The position numbers and the translations under genes were made by a program. From Arthrobacter_E sp044748305 (GTDB taxonomy: Bacteria > Actinomycetota > Actinomycetes > Actinomycetales > Micrococcaceae), in assembly GCF_044748305.1 (NCBI RefSeq), contig NZ_JBIVFT010000007.1:62001-126000 (forward strand): DNA of 64,000 bases, given 5' to 3'. Below, in pieces: positions 1-8,665 of the stretch (positions within the stretch are counted from its first letter, which is position 1; every line of letters starts with the position of its first letter). The notes below the pieces were generated by a model that worked only from the letters and a program-made list of their open reading frames with translations, searched no databases and had not been told where the DNA came from.

Positions 1-1
1 C

Positions 2-745
2 ATGGTTGCGCGCATGGATCAGGCAACGGACACCACGCTCTTGGCGGATCTTCTACAGGCGCGACGGGGTACGGCGTTCTTCGCCAGGAAGCTCAACGAG
101 CTGGGTGACGAAGAACTCGACGGCGCCTCCCTGCTGCCCGGATGGAGTCGCCGACACGTTGTAGCTCATGTGGGCTACAACGCCAGGGCTCTGTCCCGTC
201 TGATCGAATGGGCCGCGACTGGCGTGGAGACGCCGATGTACCCCTCCCCGGAATACCGGGATCGGGAGATCCTTTTCGGGGCCACGCTGAGCCCTGCGGC
301 ACTCCGTAACCTCTTCGACCACTCCGCGGTGCATCTGAATGTGGAATGGCGCGATCTTTCCGATGAGTCCTGGGAGGCCCGGGTCCGGACCGCTCAGGGC
401 AGGAACGTGGCCGCTGGCGAAACCGTCTGGCTGCGCACACGTGAAGTCTGGGTGCATGCCGTGGACCTGGCCAACGGCGCCGGGTTCGAGGACATTCCTG
501 ATTCGATCCTGCGCAGATTTCTGGACGACATCACCGCATCCTGGCGTGTAAGGGGGACCGATCAGGGCCTCCGGATCGAGGTCCCTCTGGACGCCGGAAC
601 CCTGGCCAGGGGAGATCTGGCATCGCCGCGTGCGCGACTGGTCACCGGCTCATTGCCCGCGATCACCGCCTGGGCCGCGGGGCGGGGCGCCAAAGGGGTT
701 TCGCAGGATCGCGGCCCACTCCTTCCCGCCCCTCCGTGGATCTGA
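2..745 (+). CDS. mycothiol-dependent maleylpyruvate isomerase family protein
   Basis: This 247-residue protein has the DinB-like fold of mycothiol-dependent maleylpyruvate isomerases, which convert maleylpyruvate to fumarylpyruvate in gentisate breakdown. The expected metal ligands are visible: His52 (in RRHVVAHVGYN), Glu148 and His152 (in REVWVHAV), with the E-x3-H spacing of the family. The start is uncertain because the frame opens at the window edge: ATG at 2 and ATG at 14 are both possible, and an upstream start cannot be excluded. No gentisate dioxygenase or fumarylpyruvate hydrolase lies in the window, so the substrate could be different, since this fold also serves other mycothiol-dependent enzymes. 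An aldehyde dehydrogenase follows 68 bp downstream and may be co-transcribed. Confidence 0.8.
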   Translation: MVARMDQATDTTLLADLLQARRGTAFFARKLNELGDEELDGASLLPGWSRRHVVAHVGYNARALSRLIEWAATGVETPMYPSPEYRDREILFGATLSPAALRNLFDHSAVHLNVEWRDLSDESWEARVRTAQGRNVAAGETVWLRTREVWVHAVDLANGAGFEDIPDSILRRFLDDITASWRVRGTDQGLRIEVPLDAGTLARGDLASPRARLVTGSLPAITAWAAGRGAKGVSQDRGPLLPAPPWI

Positions 746-813
746 ACCGTCTTTTCTGCCCTTATCTTCCGCTTCCGCCCCTCCCGCCGTGACAATGCTG
801 CGGTTTCCTGAAA

Positions 814-2271
814 GTGAAGACCATGAATCACACGACTTCTCCCGCCCGGCACTTCATCAACGGTGAGTTGTGCGACTCCGCCGCCGTGGCCGAATCGCAT
901 AGCCCTGCCGACGGCCGGGTCCTGGGTGGCTTCCACCTCGCCGACGCCGAGGACGGCGCCCGGATGATCGCCGTCGCCCGTGCCGCCTTTCAAGAGGGAC
1001 CGTGGAGCCGGGACCGGCATCTGCGGCACAAGGTTCTGAATCAGATCGCCGACGCCATCGAACGGCGTACCGAGGACTTCGTCCTCCTTCTCTCCCAGGA
1101 GAATGGCAAAACCCTCGCCGAGGCGGGCTTTGAGCTCAGTCTGACCGTGCCGAAACTTCGCTACTACGCGGCTCTGGCGCTCAGCGACTCGGGGCGGGCC
1201 ATGGAAGTCTCGCCGGGGCTTCAGATGAGGGCCGTCCCCGAACCGGTCGGGGTCGCCGGAGTGATCGTGCCGTGGAACTCACCGGTGGTCCTCGCCGTCC
1301 GGTCCTTTGCGCCGGCCCTTGCCGCAGGCTGCACGGTGGCCATGAAGCTGCCCGCGCAGACCGGGCTGGTGAACGGTCTCCTGCACCAGGTGTTGGCGGA
1401 GATCCCGGATCTTCCCGCCGGGGTCATCAACTCCGTGACCGAAAGCGGCTCTGAGGTTGCCAAGCTCCTGGTGGATTCGCCGGATGTGGATGTGCTCAGC
1501 TACACCGGAAGTACTGCCGTCGGACGTGCCATCATGTCCAATGCCGCCGTCAACCTCAAGAAGCTGTCTCTTGAGCTGGGCGGCAAGACACCGATGATCG
1601 TCTTCGACGACGCCGACCTCGATCAGGCGGTCCCCGTCCTCACCGCAGCGGTCACCACCTTCGGCGGCCAGTTCTGCATGACCGGCAGCAGAGTCCTCGT
1701 GCAGTCCGGTATCGCTGAGCGGCTGGCTGAGCGGCTGAGCGAATCGTTGTCTGCAGTGAAGGTGGGGCCCGGCGATGACCCGGCCAGCCAGATGGGTCCC
1801 ATGATCGATGCGGCGAATGCGCGCCGCGTCGACACCCTGGTGGAGGAAGCCGATGACTATGCCACCATCCTGGTGCGCGGCGGGCTCATGCCGTCAGAGG
1901 ACGGGACCGAGAACGGCTACTACCGTCCTTCGCTCGTTCAGGTCGATGACGTCTCCTCCAGGATCGTCCAGGAGGAGGTCTTCGGCCCGGTGGCGACCTT
2001 CGAGGTGTTCGACACCGAGGAAGAAGCCGTCGCCAAGGCCAACGCCACCGTGTTCGGCCTCGCCGCCTCGATCTGGAGCCGGGACATCGACCGTCCCGGC
2101 AGGGTGGGGAGGCAGCTCAAAGTCGGGACCGTCTGGACCAATACCTGGGCGGTAGTGGCGGATCAATTCGAGGAGGGCGGCTTCAAACAGTCAGGCCTCG
2201 GGCGGTTGAACGGCCTCGGCGGGCTGGCCGAGTTCCAGGAGTTCAAGACGTACGCGCAGCAGACCGGCTGA
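814..2271 (+). CDS. NAD(P)-dependent aldehyde dehydrogenase
   Basis: A full-length aldehyde dehydrogenase superfamily protein of 485 residues, which oxidises an aldehyde to the acid. The general-base Glu254 lies in LELGGKTP and the catalytic Cys288 in GGQFCMTGS. The cofactor loop PWNSP and the C-terminal EEVFGPV motif are also present. The GTG at 814 gives the longest form. ATG at 823 is an equally reasonable start, and neither has a strong ribosome binding site. The substrate cannot be read from sequence. The position behind a maleylpyruvate isomerase-like gene suggests aromatic or semialdehyde metabolism, but this is only inference. Confidence 0.9.
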   Translation: MKTMNHTTSPARHFINGELCDSAAVAESHSPADGRVLGGFHLADAEDGARMIAVARAAFQEGPWSRDRHLRHKVLNQIADAIERRTEDFVLLLSQENGKTLAEAGFELSLTVPKLRYYAALALSDSGRAMEVSPGLQMRAVPEPVGVAGVIVPWNSPVVLAVRSFAPALAAGCTVAMKLPAQTGLVNGLLHQVLAEIPDLPAGVINSVTESGSEVAKLLVDSPDVDVLSYTGSTAVGRAIMSNAAVNLKKLSLELGGKTPMIVFDDADLDQAVPVLTAAVTTFGGQFCMTGSRVLVQSGIAERLAERLSESLSAVKVGPGDDPASQMGPMIDAANARRVDTLVEEADDYATILVRGGLMPSEDGTENGYYRPSLVQVDDVSSRIVQEEVFGPVATFEVFDTEEEAVAKANATVFGLAASIWSRDIDRPGRVGRQLKVGTVWTNTWAVVADQFEEGGFKQSGLGRLNGLGGLAEFQEFKTYAQQTG

Positions 2272-2296
2272 GACCGGGAGCACGCCCTGGGCAGGT

Positions 2297-3355
2297 TCAG
2301 ACCAGTCCGATCTTGCGCAATTGTTCCGCCAGCCCGGCACCGTCCGGGGCGTAGACCCAGGGGATCGCCGAGCCGGAGTGGTCGACATCCGGGGTGTGAC
2401 CGCCGGCCAGAACCGCCTCGCCGACCGAGAGCTGCCGGATGGCCACCGCCGCCACATTTTCCGGATGCCGCTGAGCGAAACGCGAATAGATGGCCTCGTC
2501 ATGCTGGCCGTTGTCCCCCACCAGGAGCCACTTCATGTTCGGGAACTCCACGGCGAGGCGTTCGAGATTCGCTTCCTTGTGCTCGGCCCCGCTGCGGAAC
2601 CAGCGATGCTCGGTCAAACCCCAGTCCGTCAGCAGAAGCGGTCCGAGAGGGAACATGTTGCGGTGCAGAAAACGGCTCAGCGTGGGAGCCGCGTTCCACG
2701 GGCCCGTGGACAGGTAGAAGACCGGGGCATCGGGCTGTGCCTTGCGGATACGTTCATACAGCACCGCTGTGCCGGTGGTGGCCATCCGTGCACGCTCATT
2801 CAGTACGAACGCATTCCAGAAGGCGAGCAGCGGCCGGGGGAGAGCCGTCACCATGACGGTGTCGTCGATGTCCGAGAGGATGCCGAAGGTCGTGGACGGG
2901 TCCAGGACGAGCACCGTGGCCTGGGCCGCAGGAGTTCCCGAGGCACGGATGGTGGCGGTGTGCCAGCCGGGTTCCAGCGTGACGGGCACCGTGGTGTCCA
3001 CCAGGCCGCCCCGGTCGGCCCGGACATGAACGCTCACCTCGCCGATCTCGATATCGACTTCGCGGTTCGGGATCGGCACGGAGGTGAACGCCCTCCAACC
3101 GCGGATGTTCTGATTCCCGGCCTTCGCCTCGCGGTCCGCCTTGCTGCCCGGCAATGGGCGCGGCGCCAGCATCACGCGGGCCAGGATGCGCACTTGCGTG
3201 GCCGATCCATAACCCATGTACGGGACGGTGGCCGGCTGGAAGTGGGTCTTCCGAGCCATCCGCAGGCGCGCCGAATTGATGAACGATGAGACCTTGTGGG
3301 CGGCCTCGAAGAGCGGGTTGCCTGCCCAGGAGCGGCGGGCTGGCTCGTAGTGCAT
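2297..3355 (-). CDS. App1-family (DUF2183) phosphatase-domain protein
   Basis: A 352-residue protein whose C-terminal half carries the HAD-like DxDDT motif (SDIDDTVM, near residue 160), followed by the FYLSTGPWN and WLLVGDNGQHD motifs typical of the App1/DUF2183 phosphatidate phosphatase family. The N-terminal half is a beta-rich region of the kind usually found in bacterial members. No signal peptide is evident, so it is probably cytosolic or peripheral at the membrane. It is convergent with the aldehyde dehydrogenase (25 bp gap) and divergent from the secreted peptidase. Activity on phosphatidate is known for the yeast founder and is only inferred here. Confidence 0.85.
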   Translation of the reverse strand: MHYEPARRSWAGNPLFEAAHKVSSFINSARLRMARKTHFQPATVPYMGYGSATQVRILARVMLAPRPLPGSKADREAKAGNQNIRGWRAFTSVPIPNREVDIEIGEVSVHVRADRGGLVDTTVPVTLEPGWHTATIRASGTPAAQATVLVLDPSTTFGILSDIDDTVMVTALPRPLLAFWNAFVLNERARMATTGTAVLYERIRKAQPDAPVFYLSTGPWNAAPTLSRFLHRNMFPLGPLLLTDWGLTEHRWFRSGAEHKEANLERLAVEFPNMKWLLVGDNGQHDEAIYSRFAQRHPENVAAVAIRQLSVGEAVLAGGHTPDVDHSGSAIPWVYAPDGAGLAEQLRKIGLV

Positions 3356-3557
3356 GGGCTTAACTCTGACACAGGATCCCCGGCATCTCCGGGCGCTGCG
3401 CCGGATGAGCGCTGAAGAAGCTCATCTGCAGAAGAATCGTCGGTCCCCCTTCCCCGGGACGCAGAGCGGGGCTAAGCTCCGCGTGGGGGTAGTTAACTCG
3501 CATTTATCAGAGGGCAGCAACTCTAGTGTTTGGATTGACATAAGGAGTCAATATCCC

Positions 3558-4763
3558 ATGAAGAGAACTCTCATCAGTGTCACCGGTTCCTTTTTGCTTC
3601 TCGCTGCGAGCCTGGTGGCCACGGCAGCTCCCAGCTCCGCAGATCCGGGGCATGGGCAGGCCAAAGGGCATGCCGTCCGCGTCTGTTCACAAGCAAGTGC
3701 AGGCGAAGCCGCATGTCATGCGTACAAGGAGACTGATCCGACGGGTAAGCCGCTCGCCAGTTCCACGCCTCCTCCCGGCGCCCTGACACCGGCCGGCCTG
3801 CAGGATGCCTACAAGCTCACCGGCCTGAGCTCCGGCGGTCGCACCGTGGCGATCGTCGATGCGTACGGCTACCCGAATCTGGAGCGGGACCTCGGCGTCT
3901 TCCGCAGCCAGTTCGGTCTCCCGTCCTGCACCACGGCCAATGGCTGCCTGAAGGTGGTCAACCAGACCGGCGGCAGTTCGCTGCCGCGCTTCAACGCCGG
4001 ATGGGCCGGAGAGCAGGCGCTCGACGTCGACGCCGTCTCCTCCGCTTGCCCGGACTGCAAGATCGTGGTGGTGCAGACCAAGTCGGCCTCCTTCACTGAT
4101 CTGGGGACGGGCGTCCAGACGGCGGCGAAGATGCCTGGCGTCGTCGCCATCTCCAATAGCTATGGAGGCGGGGACGCCTCAGACGCCAGCTACGGCAAGT
4201 ACTACAACTTCCCGGGCATCGCAGTGACTGCCAGCGCCGGTGACAACGGCTACCAGGGCGGTTCGTACCCGGCGTCGTCCAGCTATGTGACAGCGGTCGG
4301 CGGAACGTCGCTGAACAAGGCCTCCAACGTGCGTGGCTGGAGCGAATCCGTGTGGAGCGGGACCGGTTCGGGCTGCTCCACCTACAACGCCGCTCTTCCT
4401 GCGGCGTCCTCCGTCACCACGCAGTGTGCGAACCGGGCCATGAACGACGTCGCCGCGGCCTCGGACCCGGGCAATGGTGGGCTGGCCGTGTATTACCCGA
4501 CCACCAGTTCGTCCTCGACCTGGGGGCAGTTCGGCGGCACGAGTGAGGCTTCGCCCATCATCGCCTCGGTGTACGCGCTCAGCGGCAACACCGGCGGCGC
4601 GGGCAAGTACGCCAACTCCTTGCCGTACGCCAACCCGGGTGCCCTGTTCGACGTGACCAGTGGAAGCAACGGCAGCTGCCCCACCGCGCTGTGGTGCAAC
4701 GCGGGCACCGGCTGGGACGGTCCCACGGGTCTGGGAACGCCCAATGGGACGGCCGCGTTCTGA
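3558..4763 (+). CDS. secreted S53 (sedolisin-like) serine peptidase
   Basis: A 401-residue exported protein. The ATG at 3558 is chosen because AAGGAG lies at 3542-3547 and a typical Sec signal peptide follows (KR, then a hydrophobic run, then cleavage near SSA-DP at about residue 28). Sedolisin catalytic residues are visible: Glu152 and Asp156 in GEQALDVD, and the nucleophile Ser329 in GGTSEASP. The region before the catalytic core is only about 60 residues, much shorter than the large propeptide of classical sedolisins. Several Cys pairs (CTTANGC, CPDC) would suit disulphides outside the cell. A strong terminator hairpin follows. The substrate is unknown. Confidence 0.85.
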   Translation: MKRTLISVTGSFLLLAASLVATAAPSSADPGHGQAKGHAVRVCSQASAGEAACHAYKETDPTGKPLASSTPPPGALTPAGLQDAYKLTGLSSGGRTVAIVDAYGYPNLERDLGVFRSQFGLPSCTTANGCLKVVNQTGGSSLPRFNAGWAGEQALDVDAVSSACPDCKIVVVQTKSASFTDLGTGVQTAAKMPGVVAISNSYGGGDASDASYGKYYNFPGIAVTASAGDNGYQGGSYPASSSYVTAVGGTSLNKASNVRGWSESVWSGTGSGCSTYNAALPAASSVTTQCANRAMNDVAAASDPGNGGLAVYYPTTSSSSTWGQFGGTSEASPIIASVYALSGNTGGAGKYANSLPYANPGALFDVTSGSNGSCPTALWCNAGTGWDGPTGLGTPNGTAAF

Positions 4764-4810
4764 GTCCAGAACCCTTGCGGACGTGAAATCGGGACAGCGG
4801 TCCTGAACAA

Positions 4811-4860
4811 CGGGGAGATCCCCCGGCGGTGCAGCGCACCGCCGGGGGATCTCCCCGTTT
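4811..4860. terminator. 22-bp stem terminator
   Basis: A perfect 22-bp stem (4811-4832 paired with 4836-4857) with a 3-nt loop is followed by TTT. It sits between the convergent peptidase and oxidoreductase genes and can serve both strands. Confidence 0.85.
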
Positions 4861-4914
4861 GCCCAGGCCTGGGCGGGCCGAAATCCGGGCGGGCCGAAAC
4901 CCGGCCGGCCGAGC

Positions 4915-5559
4915 TCAGACGGTCCGTGGCGCCTTGGCGAGGTTCGCTTCAAGCTCGGCCTTGTTCTGCCGGATCACGTAGGCGGGGCGGTCTCGCTCCA
5001 CGCGCCAGCTCTCGGAAAGCGGGCCGATGTTCACGGTGTCGAAACCGAACTCGTCGTACAGGCGGGTCACCAGCTCGGCCGCTTCGGGGAAGTCGCTGGC
5101 CGTGGCGAGGGCGCGACGGTCCTCACCTCCGCTCGGTGCGCCGTCGGTGGTGATGTCGGCCGCGGGGATGTGATTGAAGCCCTTGGCGACCTTCGCCCCT
5201 GCCAGGTGCTCCTGCAGGAGGCCGCTCGTGGTGGCTTCTCCGGCGTCGAGCGCCTCAATGTGACCGTCGCGCTCCCAGTAGTAGTTGTTGGTGTCGATGA
5301 CGATCTTGCCCGCCAGGGGCTCGACGGGTACATCCTGGTAGGCCTTGAGGGGCACCGTGACGACGGCGAAGTCGCCCGCCGCGGCGGCGTCCTCCGGGGT
5401 GGCGGCGCGGGCCCTCGGGCCCAGCTCTTCGACCAGCGAGGCGAGGCTTTCCGGCCCGCGCGAGTTGCTGATGACGACGTCGTAGCCCAGCTCCACGGCC
5501 TTGCGGGCCACCTGGCTTCCGATGTTCCCTGCTCCGATGATTCCAATGGTCTCAGTCAT
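4915..5559 (-). CDS. NADPH-dependent F420 reductase-like / COG2085 oxidoreductase
   Basis: A 214-residue protein with an N-terminal Rossmann motif GIIGAGNIGSQVA (residues 5-17) and the COG2085 continuation (SNSRGPES, DTNNYYWERDG), as in NADP-binding proteins related to F420:NADP oxidoreductase. It is shorter than the ketol-acid or 6-phosphogluconate dehydrogenases that share the motif. It follows 80 bp behind the convergently oriented end of no other gene; the next gene upstream on the same strand is the TetR regulator. A 14-bp palindrome at 4861-4874 and a 16-bp tandem direct repeat (GGGCGGGCCGAAAYCC) at 4871-4902 lie just after its stop. Cofactor and substrate are not determinable from sequence. 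Confidence 0.75.
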   Translation of the reverse strand: MTETIGIIGAGNIGSQVARKAVELGYDVVISNSRGPESLASLVEELGPRARAATPEDAAAAGDFAVVTVPLKAYQDVPVEPLAGKIVIDTNNYYWERDGHIEALDAGEATTSGLLQEHLAGAKVAKGFNHIPAADITTDGAPSGGEDRRALATASDFPEAAELVTRLYDEFGFDTVNIGPLSESWRVERDRPAYVIRQNKAELEANLAKAPRTV

Positions 5560-5639
5560 GCTGAGGAAACCTGTCCTGGGCCAGGCTCATTCCAGGGTTG
5601 AGAAATATGACGCGGAATGATTTGGTGCCCGCCGAACGA

Positions 5640-6242
5640 TCACTCGGGCAGCAGGATGAGATCCAGGTAGGCGTCCAGGCTTGCGGCGACATCCACGGAG
5701 TCCGGCGCATAGAGCCGTTGCAACTGCATGCCGTCCCAGAGGCCGATGAGGGAGGCCGCGGCCTGGGCCGGATCCACGCCCGGGCGCAGTCTGCCTTGGG
5801 CGCGGAGGTCCTCCAATTCGCCTGCGTACTCCTCTCGCAGTCGCTCAAAGCGCTCGGCGAAATAGCCGCGACCGGGATGTCCCTCAGTGGTCGACTCGCC
5901 GCTGAGCACCGCATAGAGCTGGGTGAGGCCAGCGATATCAACATTGGCTCGCGCCTGCATCAACACCATCTCGCGGAATGGCATGGGGCCGAGCGCGCGC
6001 GAGACGCCGCTGTGATCACGCTGGTCCAGGACGGCGAGCAGGAGCTCGCTCTTGCGTTTGAAATGGTGCAGGAGGCTGGTCTGACTCATCCCGACGACGT
6101 CGGCCACGTCCTGCAGACTCCCCGCGTGGTAACCGCGCGCCGCGAAGACGTTCATGGCGGCGTCGATGATCTTCTGCCGGGTCTGCGCCGTCTTGGCGTA
6201 GGGGCCGCGTTTGCCGGTGCGCGGCGCTCGCTGGGGACTCAT
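5640..6242 (-). CDS. TetR/AcrR family regulator, divergent to sugar operon
   Basis: A 200-residue TetR-type repressor. The helix-turn-helix (IIDAAMNVFAARGYHAGSL, then VVGMSQTSLLHHF) spans about residues 20-62 and is followed by a helical ligand domain. The start at 6242 gives MSPQRAPRTGKRGPY. An in-frame upstream ATG at 6320 exists but would run the gene through the divergent promoter region. It is transcribed away from the sugar ABC/beta-galactosidase operon with 138 bp between the starts, so it most likely controls that operon and itself. A small palindrome at 6286-6297 is a candidate operator. Confidence 0.85.
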   Translation of the reverse strand: MSPQRAPRTGKRGPYAKTAQTRQKIIDAAMNVFAARGYHAGSLQDVADVVGMSQTSLLHHFKRKSELLLAVLDQRDHSGVSRALGPMPFREMVLMQARANVDIAGLTQLYAVLSGESTTEGHPGRGYFAERFERLREEYAGELEDLRAQGRLRPGVDPAQAAASLIGLWDGMQLQRLYAPDSVDVAASLDAYLDLILLPE

Positions 6243-6285
6243 GACAGTGGAGCTTAGCGCCCGCGTCGGGCGTTTCATCAATTTA

Positions 6286-6297
6286 GAGTGCTCACTC
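6286..6297. promoter_or_regulatory. candidate TetR operator GAGTG-CT-CACTC
   Basis: A perfect inverted repeat GAGTG(CT)CACTC lies in the only intergenic space between the divergent TetR gene and the sugar-binding protein gene. AT-rich flanks (TTTA before it, AATTTTGTG after it) fit an overlapping promoter. The assignment to this regulator is inferred from position. Confidence 0.5.
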
Positions 6298-6380
6298 GAA
6301 TTTTGTGTTAGCCTCGTCACACTGCGCGGTGCCGGCCCTGAACGTCAGCGCTGCTTTCCCGGTACAGAGAGGTACGTGAG

Positions 6381-7718
6381 ATGCCCCGACTATCCCGCAG
6401 ACAGCTGCTCGGCGCGGGCCTGGGTGGACTGTCCACGGCGGCGCTGGGGGCGTGCGCGACCCCAGGAACCCACTCGGTCAATTCCGATGCGGTGATTCCG
6501 CCCGCCACCGGCCAGACGATCAGGCTCAGCTACTGGGCCTGGCTCAAGGACTTCCAGAAGGTCGCAGACCTGTGGAATGCCAAGAATCCCCAGGTGCAGG
6601 TGGACGTCGTGTGGATTCCAGGCGGCAATTCCGGCGGGTACCAGAAGATGTACTCAGCCCTGGCCGCCGGTGCGGGGCCCGACCTGGCGCAGATCGAGTT
6701 GCGCTCCATCCCCGAGTTCATGCTGGTCAACGGACTGGTGGATCTGAACCGTTACGGGGCGCAGGAGTTCGCGAGCCGCTATGATCCCACTCTCTGGGGC
6801 CAGGTCAGCTTCGTGGACGGGGTGTACGGCATTCCTCAGGATTCAGGCCCGATGGCCACCTTCTACCAGCCGGCAGTGCTGGAGAAGGTGGGGGCGGTGG
6901 CGCCCAAAACCTGGGACGACTGGTATCAAGTCGGCAAGGAATTGCGGAAGGCCGGTTCGTACATCGACTGCTTCGCCCTCAGCGACGCCAGCCCCTTCGC
7001 GGCCTTCGCGGCCCAGGCCGGGGCCACCTGGCTGAAACCCGAAGAGGACGGCTGGGTCATCAACATGACCGACGACGCCACCATGACGGTGGCCCGTTTC
7101 TTCGACAAGGCCATCAGTGACGACGCGGTGCAGACAGCCTTCGCGCCATACAGCCCCGCCTGGTTCGCCGCTGCGGCGAAAGGCGGCATCGCCTCGCTGA
7201 CCAGCGGCAGCTGGGGTGACGCCCTGGTGGAGGGCGTCAGCGGCGGCTCGGGCAAGTGGAAGGCCGCTCCCATGCCCGTCTGGGGGAACAGCGGTTTCGG
7301 TTCGAGCTACCTCGGAGGTTCCACCGCCGCGGTATTGGCAGGCAGCAAGCACCCGCGGGAAGCGTTGGAATTCGCGGTCTGGCTGACCACCTCACCGGAA
7401 GGCATCGACGCCATGATCAAGTACAGCGGCATCGGATGGTCTCCGGCGAAGGACTTCGTCGGCACAGCGCGGCAGCAGCCTTCCGCTTTCTTCAGCGGTC
7501 AGAACTACTTCAAGGACGTTCTCGTCCCCGCAAGCCGCGAGCAGAACCCGAAATGGTCCTGGTGGCCCATCACTCAGCAGAGCTTCAACATCCTCAGCGA
7601 CGGCTTCCGGAAGAAGGCGGGCGGAACCTCCATCCCCGACACCGTCGCCCAGGCCGAACAGGACATCATCACGGTGTTCCGCAATAAAGGACTCACCATC
7701 CGGAAGGAGCAGGCATGA
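6381..7718 (+). CDS. sugar ABC transporter substrate-binding lipoprotein (Tat)
   Basis: An extracellular solute-binding protein (family 1) of 445 residues. The N-terminus carries a twin-arginine motif SRRQLLG (Arg6-Arg7) and a lipobox LGAC with the lipidated Cys25, so it should be exported folded and anchored outside the membrane. GAGAGG precedes the ATG by 9 nt. It is the first gene of a four-gene operon whose members overlap by ATGA, ending in a beta-galactosidase. A beta-galactoside or galacto-oligosaccharide ligand is therefore likely. No ATPase gene is present, as is common for actinobacterial sugar importers that use a shared MsiK-type ATPase. Confidence 0.92.
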   Translation: MPRLSRRQLLGAGLGGLSTAALGACATPGTHSVNSDAVIPPATGQTIRLSYWAWLKDFQKVADLWNAKNPQVQVDVVWIPGGNSGGYQKMYSALAAGAGPDLAQIELRSIPEFMLVNGLVDLNRYGAQEFASRYDPTLWGQVSFVDGVYGIPQDSGPMATFYQPAVLEKVGAVAPKTWDDWYQVGKELRKAGSYIDCFALSDASPFAAFAAQAGATWLKPEEDGWVINMTDDATMTVARFFDKAISDDAVQTAFAPYSPAWFAAAAKGGIASLTSGSWGDALVEGVSGGSGKWKAAPMPVWGNSGFGSSYLGGSTAAVLAGSKHPREALEFAVWLTTSPEGIDAMIKYSGIGWSPAKDFVGTARQQPSAFFSGQNYFKDVLVPASREQNPKWSWWPITQQSFNILSDGFRKKAGGTSIPDTVAQAEQDIITVFRNKGLTIRKEQA

Positions 7719-8665
7719 GCACGGCGACCTCCGAGCGCACCTCGAGCGGGGCTTCGCGGACGACTGGGAGGAGCGGCGGTCGCTCCCGTGCCGCCACCCG
7801 GGCCCCCTGGATCCTCTTGACGCCCTTCCTGGCGCTGTTCACTCTGACCTTCATCCTGCCGATCATCATCGCGGTGATCTCCAGCTTCACCAAGGTCACC
7901 CGTAACGGCCTGTTCGGAGAGAAGGGCGTCACGAGCGGCTTCGCGGGCTTCGACAACTACGCCCAGGCCCTCGGCGATGCGAACTTCATCGCGTCGATCG
8001 GCAGGGTGCTCCTTTTCGGCATCGTGCAGGTGCCTGTCATGATCGTGCTCTGCACCATCCTCGCCCTCCTTCTGGAATCCGCCTCGGCCCGGTGGCCGGG
8101 ATTCTTCCGGGCCGCCTACTTCATGCCCTACGGGGTGCCGGGCGTCATCGCCACGATCCTCTGGTCCTTCCTGTACGTCCCCGGCCTGAGCCCGTTCGTC
8201 GACATCGCTTCGACCGTCGGCATCAAGCTCGACTTCCTCGGCCAGGACACCGTGCTCTGGTCCATCGCCAATATCGTCACGTGGAGCTACACCGGCTACA
8301 ACATGCTGATCGTGGTCGCCCAGCTCAAAGCCATCCCCGGTGAGCTCTATGAGGCCGCCCGAGTGGACGGTGCCTCACCCTGGCGCATCGCCCGCAGCAT
8401 TCAGCTGCCCCTCATCACCCCGGCTCTCGTGCTGACCACCGTGTTCTCCATCATCGGCACCCTCCAGCTCTTCGCGGAGGCTCAGGTGCTCAAGACCTCC
8501 GCGCCGGCCATCGACAGTCAGTACACCCCGAACCTCTCCGCATATTCCACGGCTTTCGCCTACAACGACTACAACGTCGCCGCAGCACAGGCAGTCCTCA
8601 TCGCGCTCGCCGCGTTTGTTCTCTCCTTCGTCTTCCTCCGCCTCACGAACAGGAAGTCCTCATGA
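7715..8665 (+). CDS. sugar ABC transporter permease (MalF-like)
   Basis: A 316-residue inner-membrane permease with six predicted transmembrane segments after a basic N-terminus. The EAA loop for ATPase docking is present (ELYEAARVDGASPWRIARSI). It overlaps the upstream binding-protein gene and the downstream permease gene by ATGA, which implies translational coupling. It pairs with the next permease to form the membrane channel for the imported sugar. Confidence 0.92.
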   Translation: MSTATSERTSSGASRTTGRSGGRSRAATRAPWILLTPFLALFTLTFILPIIIAVISSFTKVTRNGLFGEKGVTSGFAGFDNYAQALGDANFIASIGRVLLFGIVQVPVMIVLCTILALLLESASARWPGFFRAAYFMPYGVPGVIATILWSFLYVPGLSPFVDIASTVGIKLDFLGQDTVLWSIANIVTWSYTGYNMLIVVAQLKAIPGELYEAARVDGASPWRIARSIQLPLITPALVLTTVFSIIGTLQLFAEAQVLKTSAPAIDSQYTPNLSAYSTAFAYNDYNVAAAQAVLIALAAFVLSFVFLRLTNRKSS

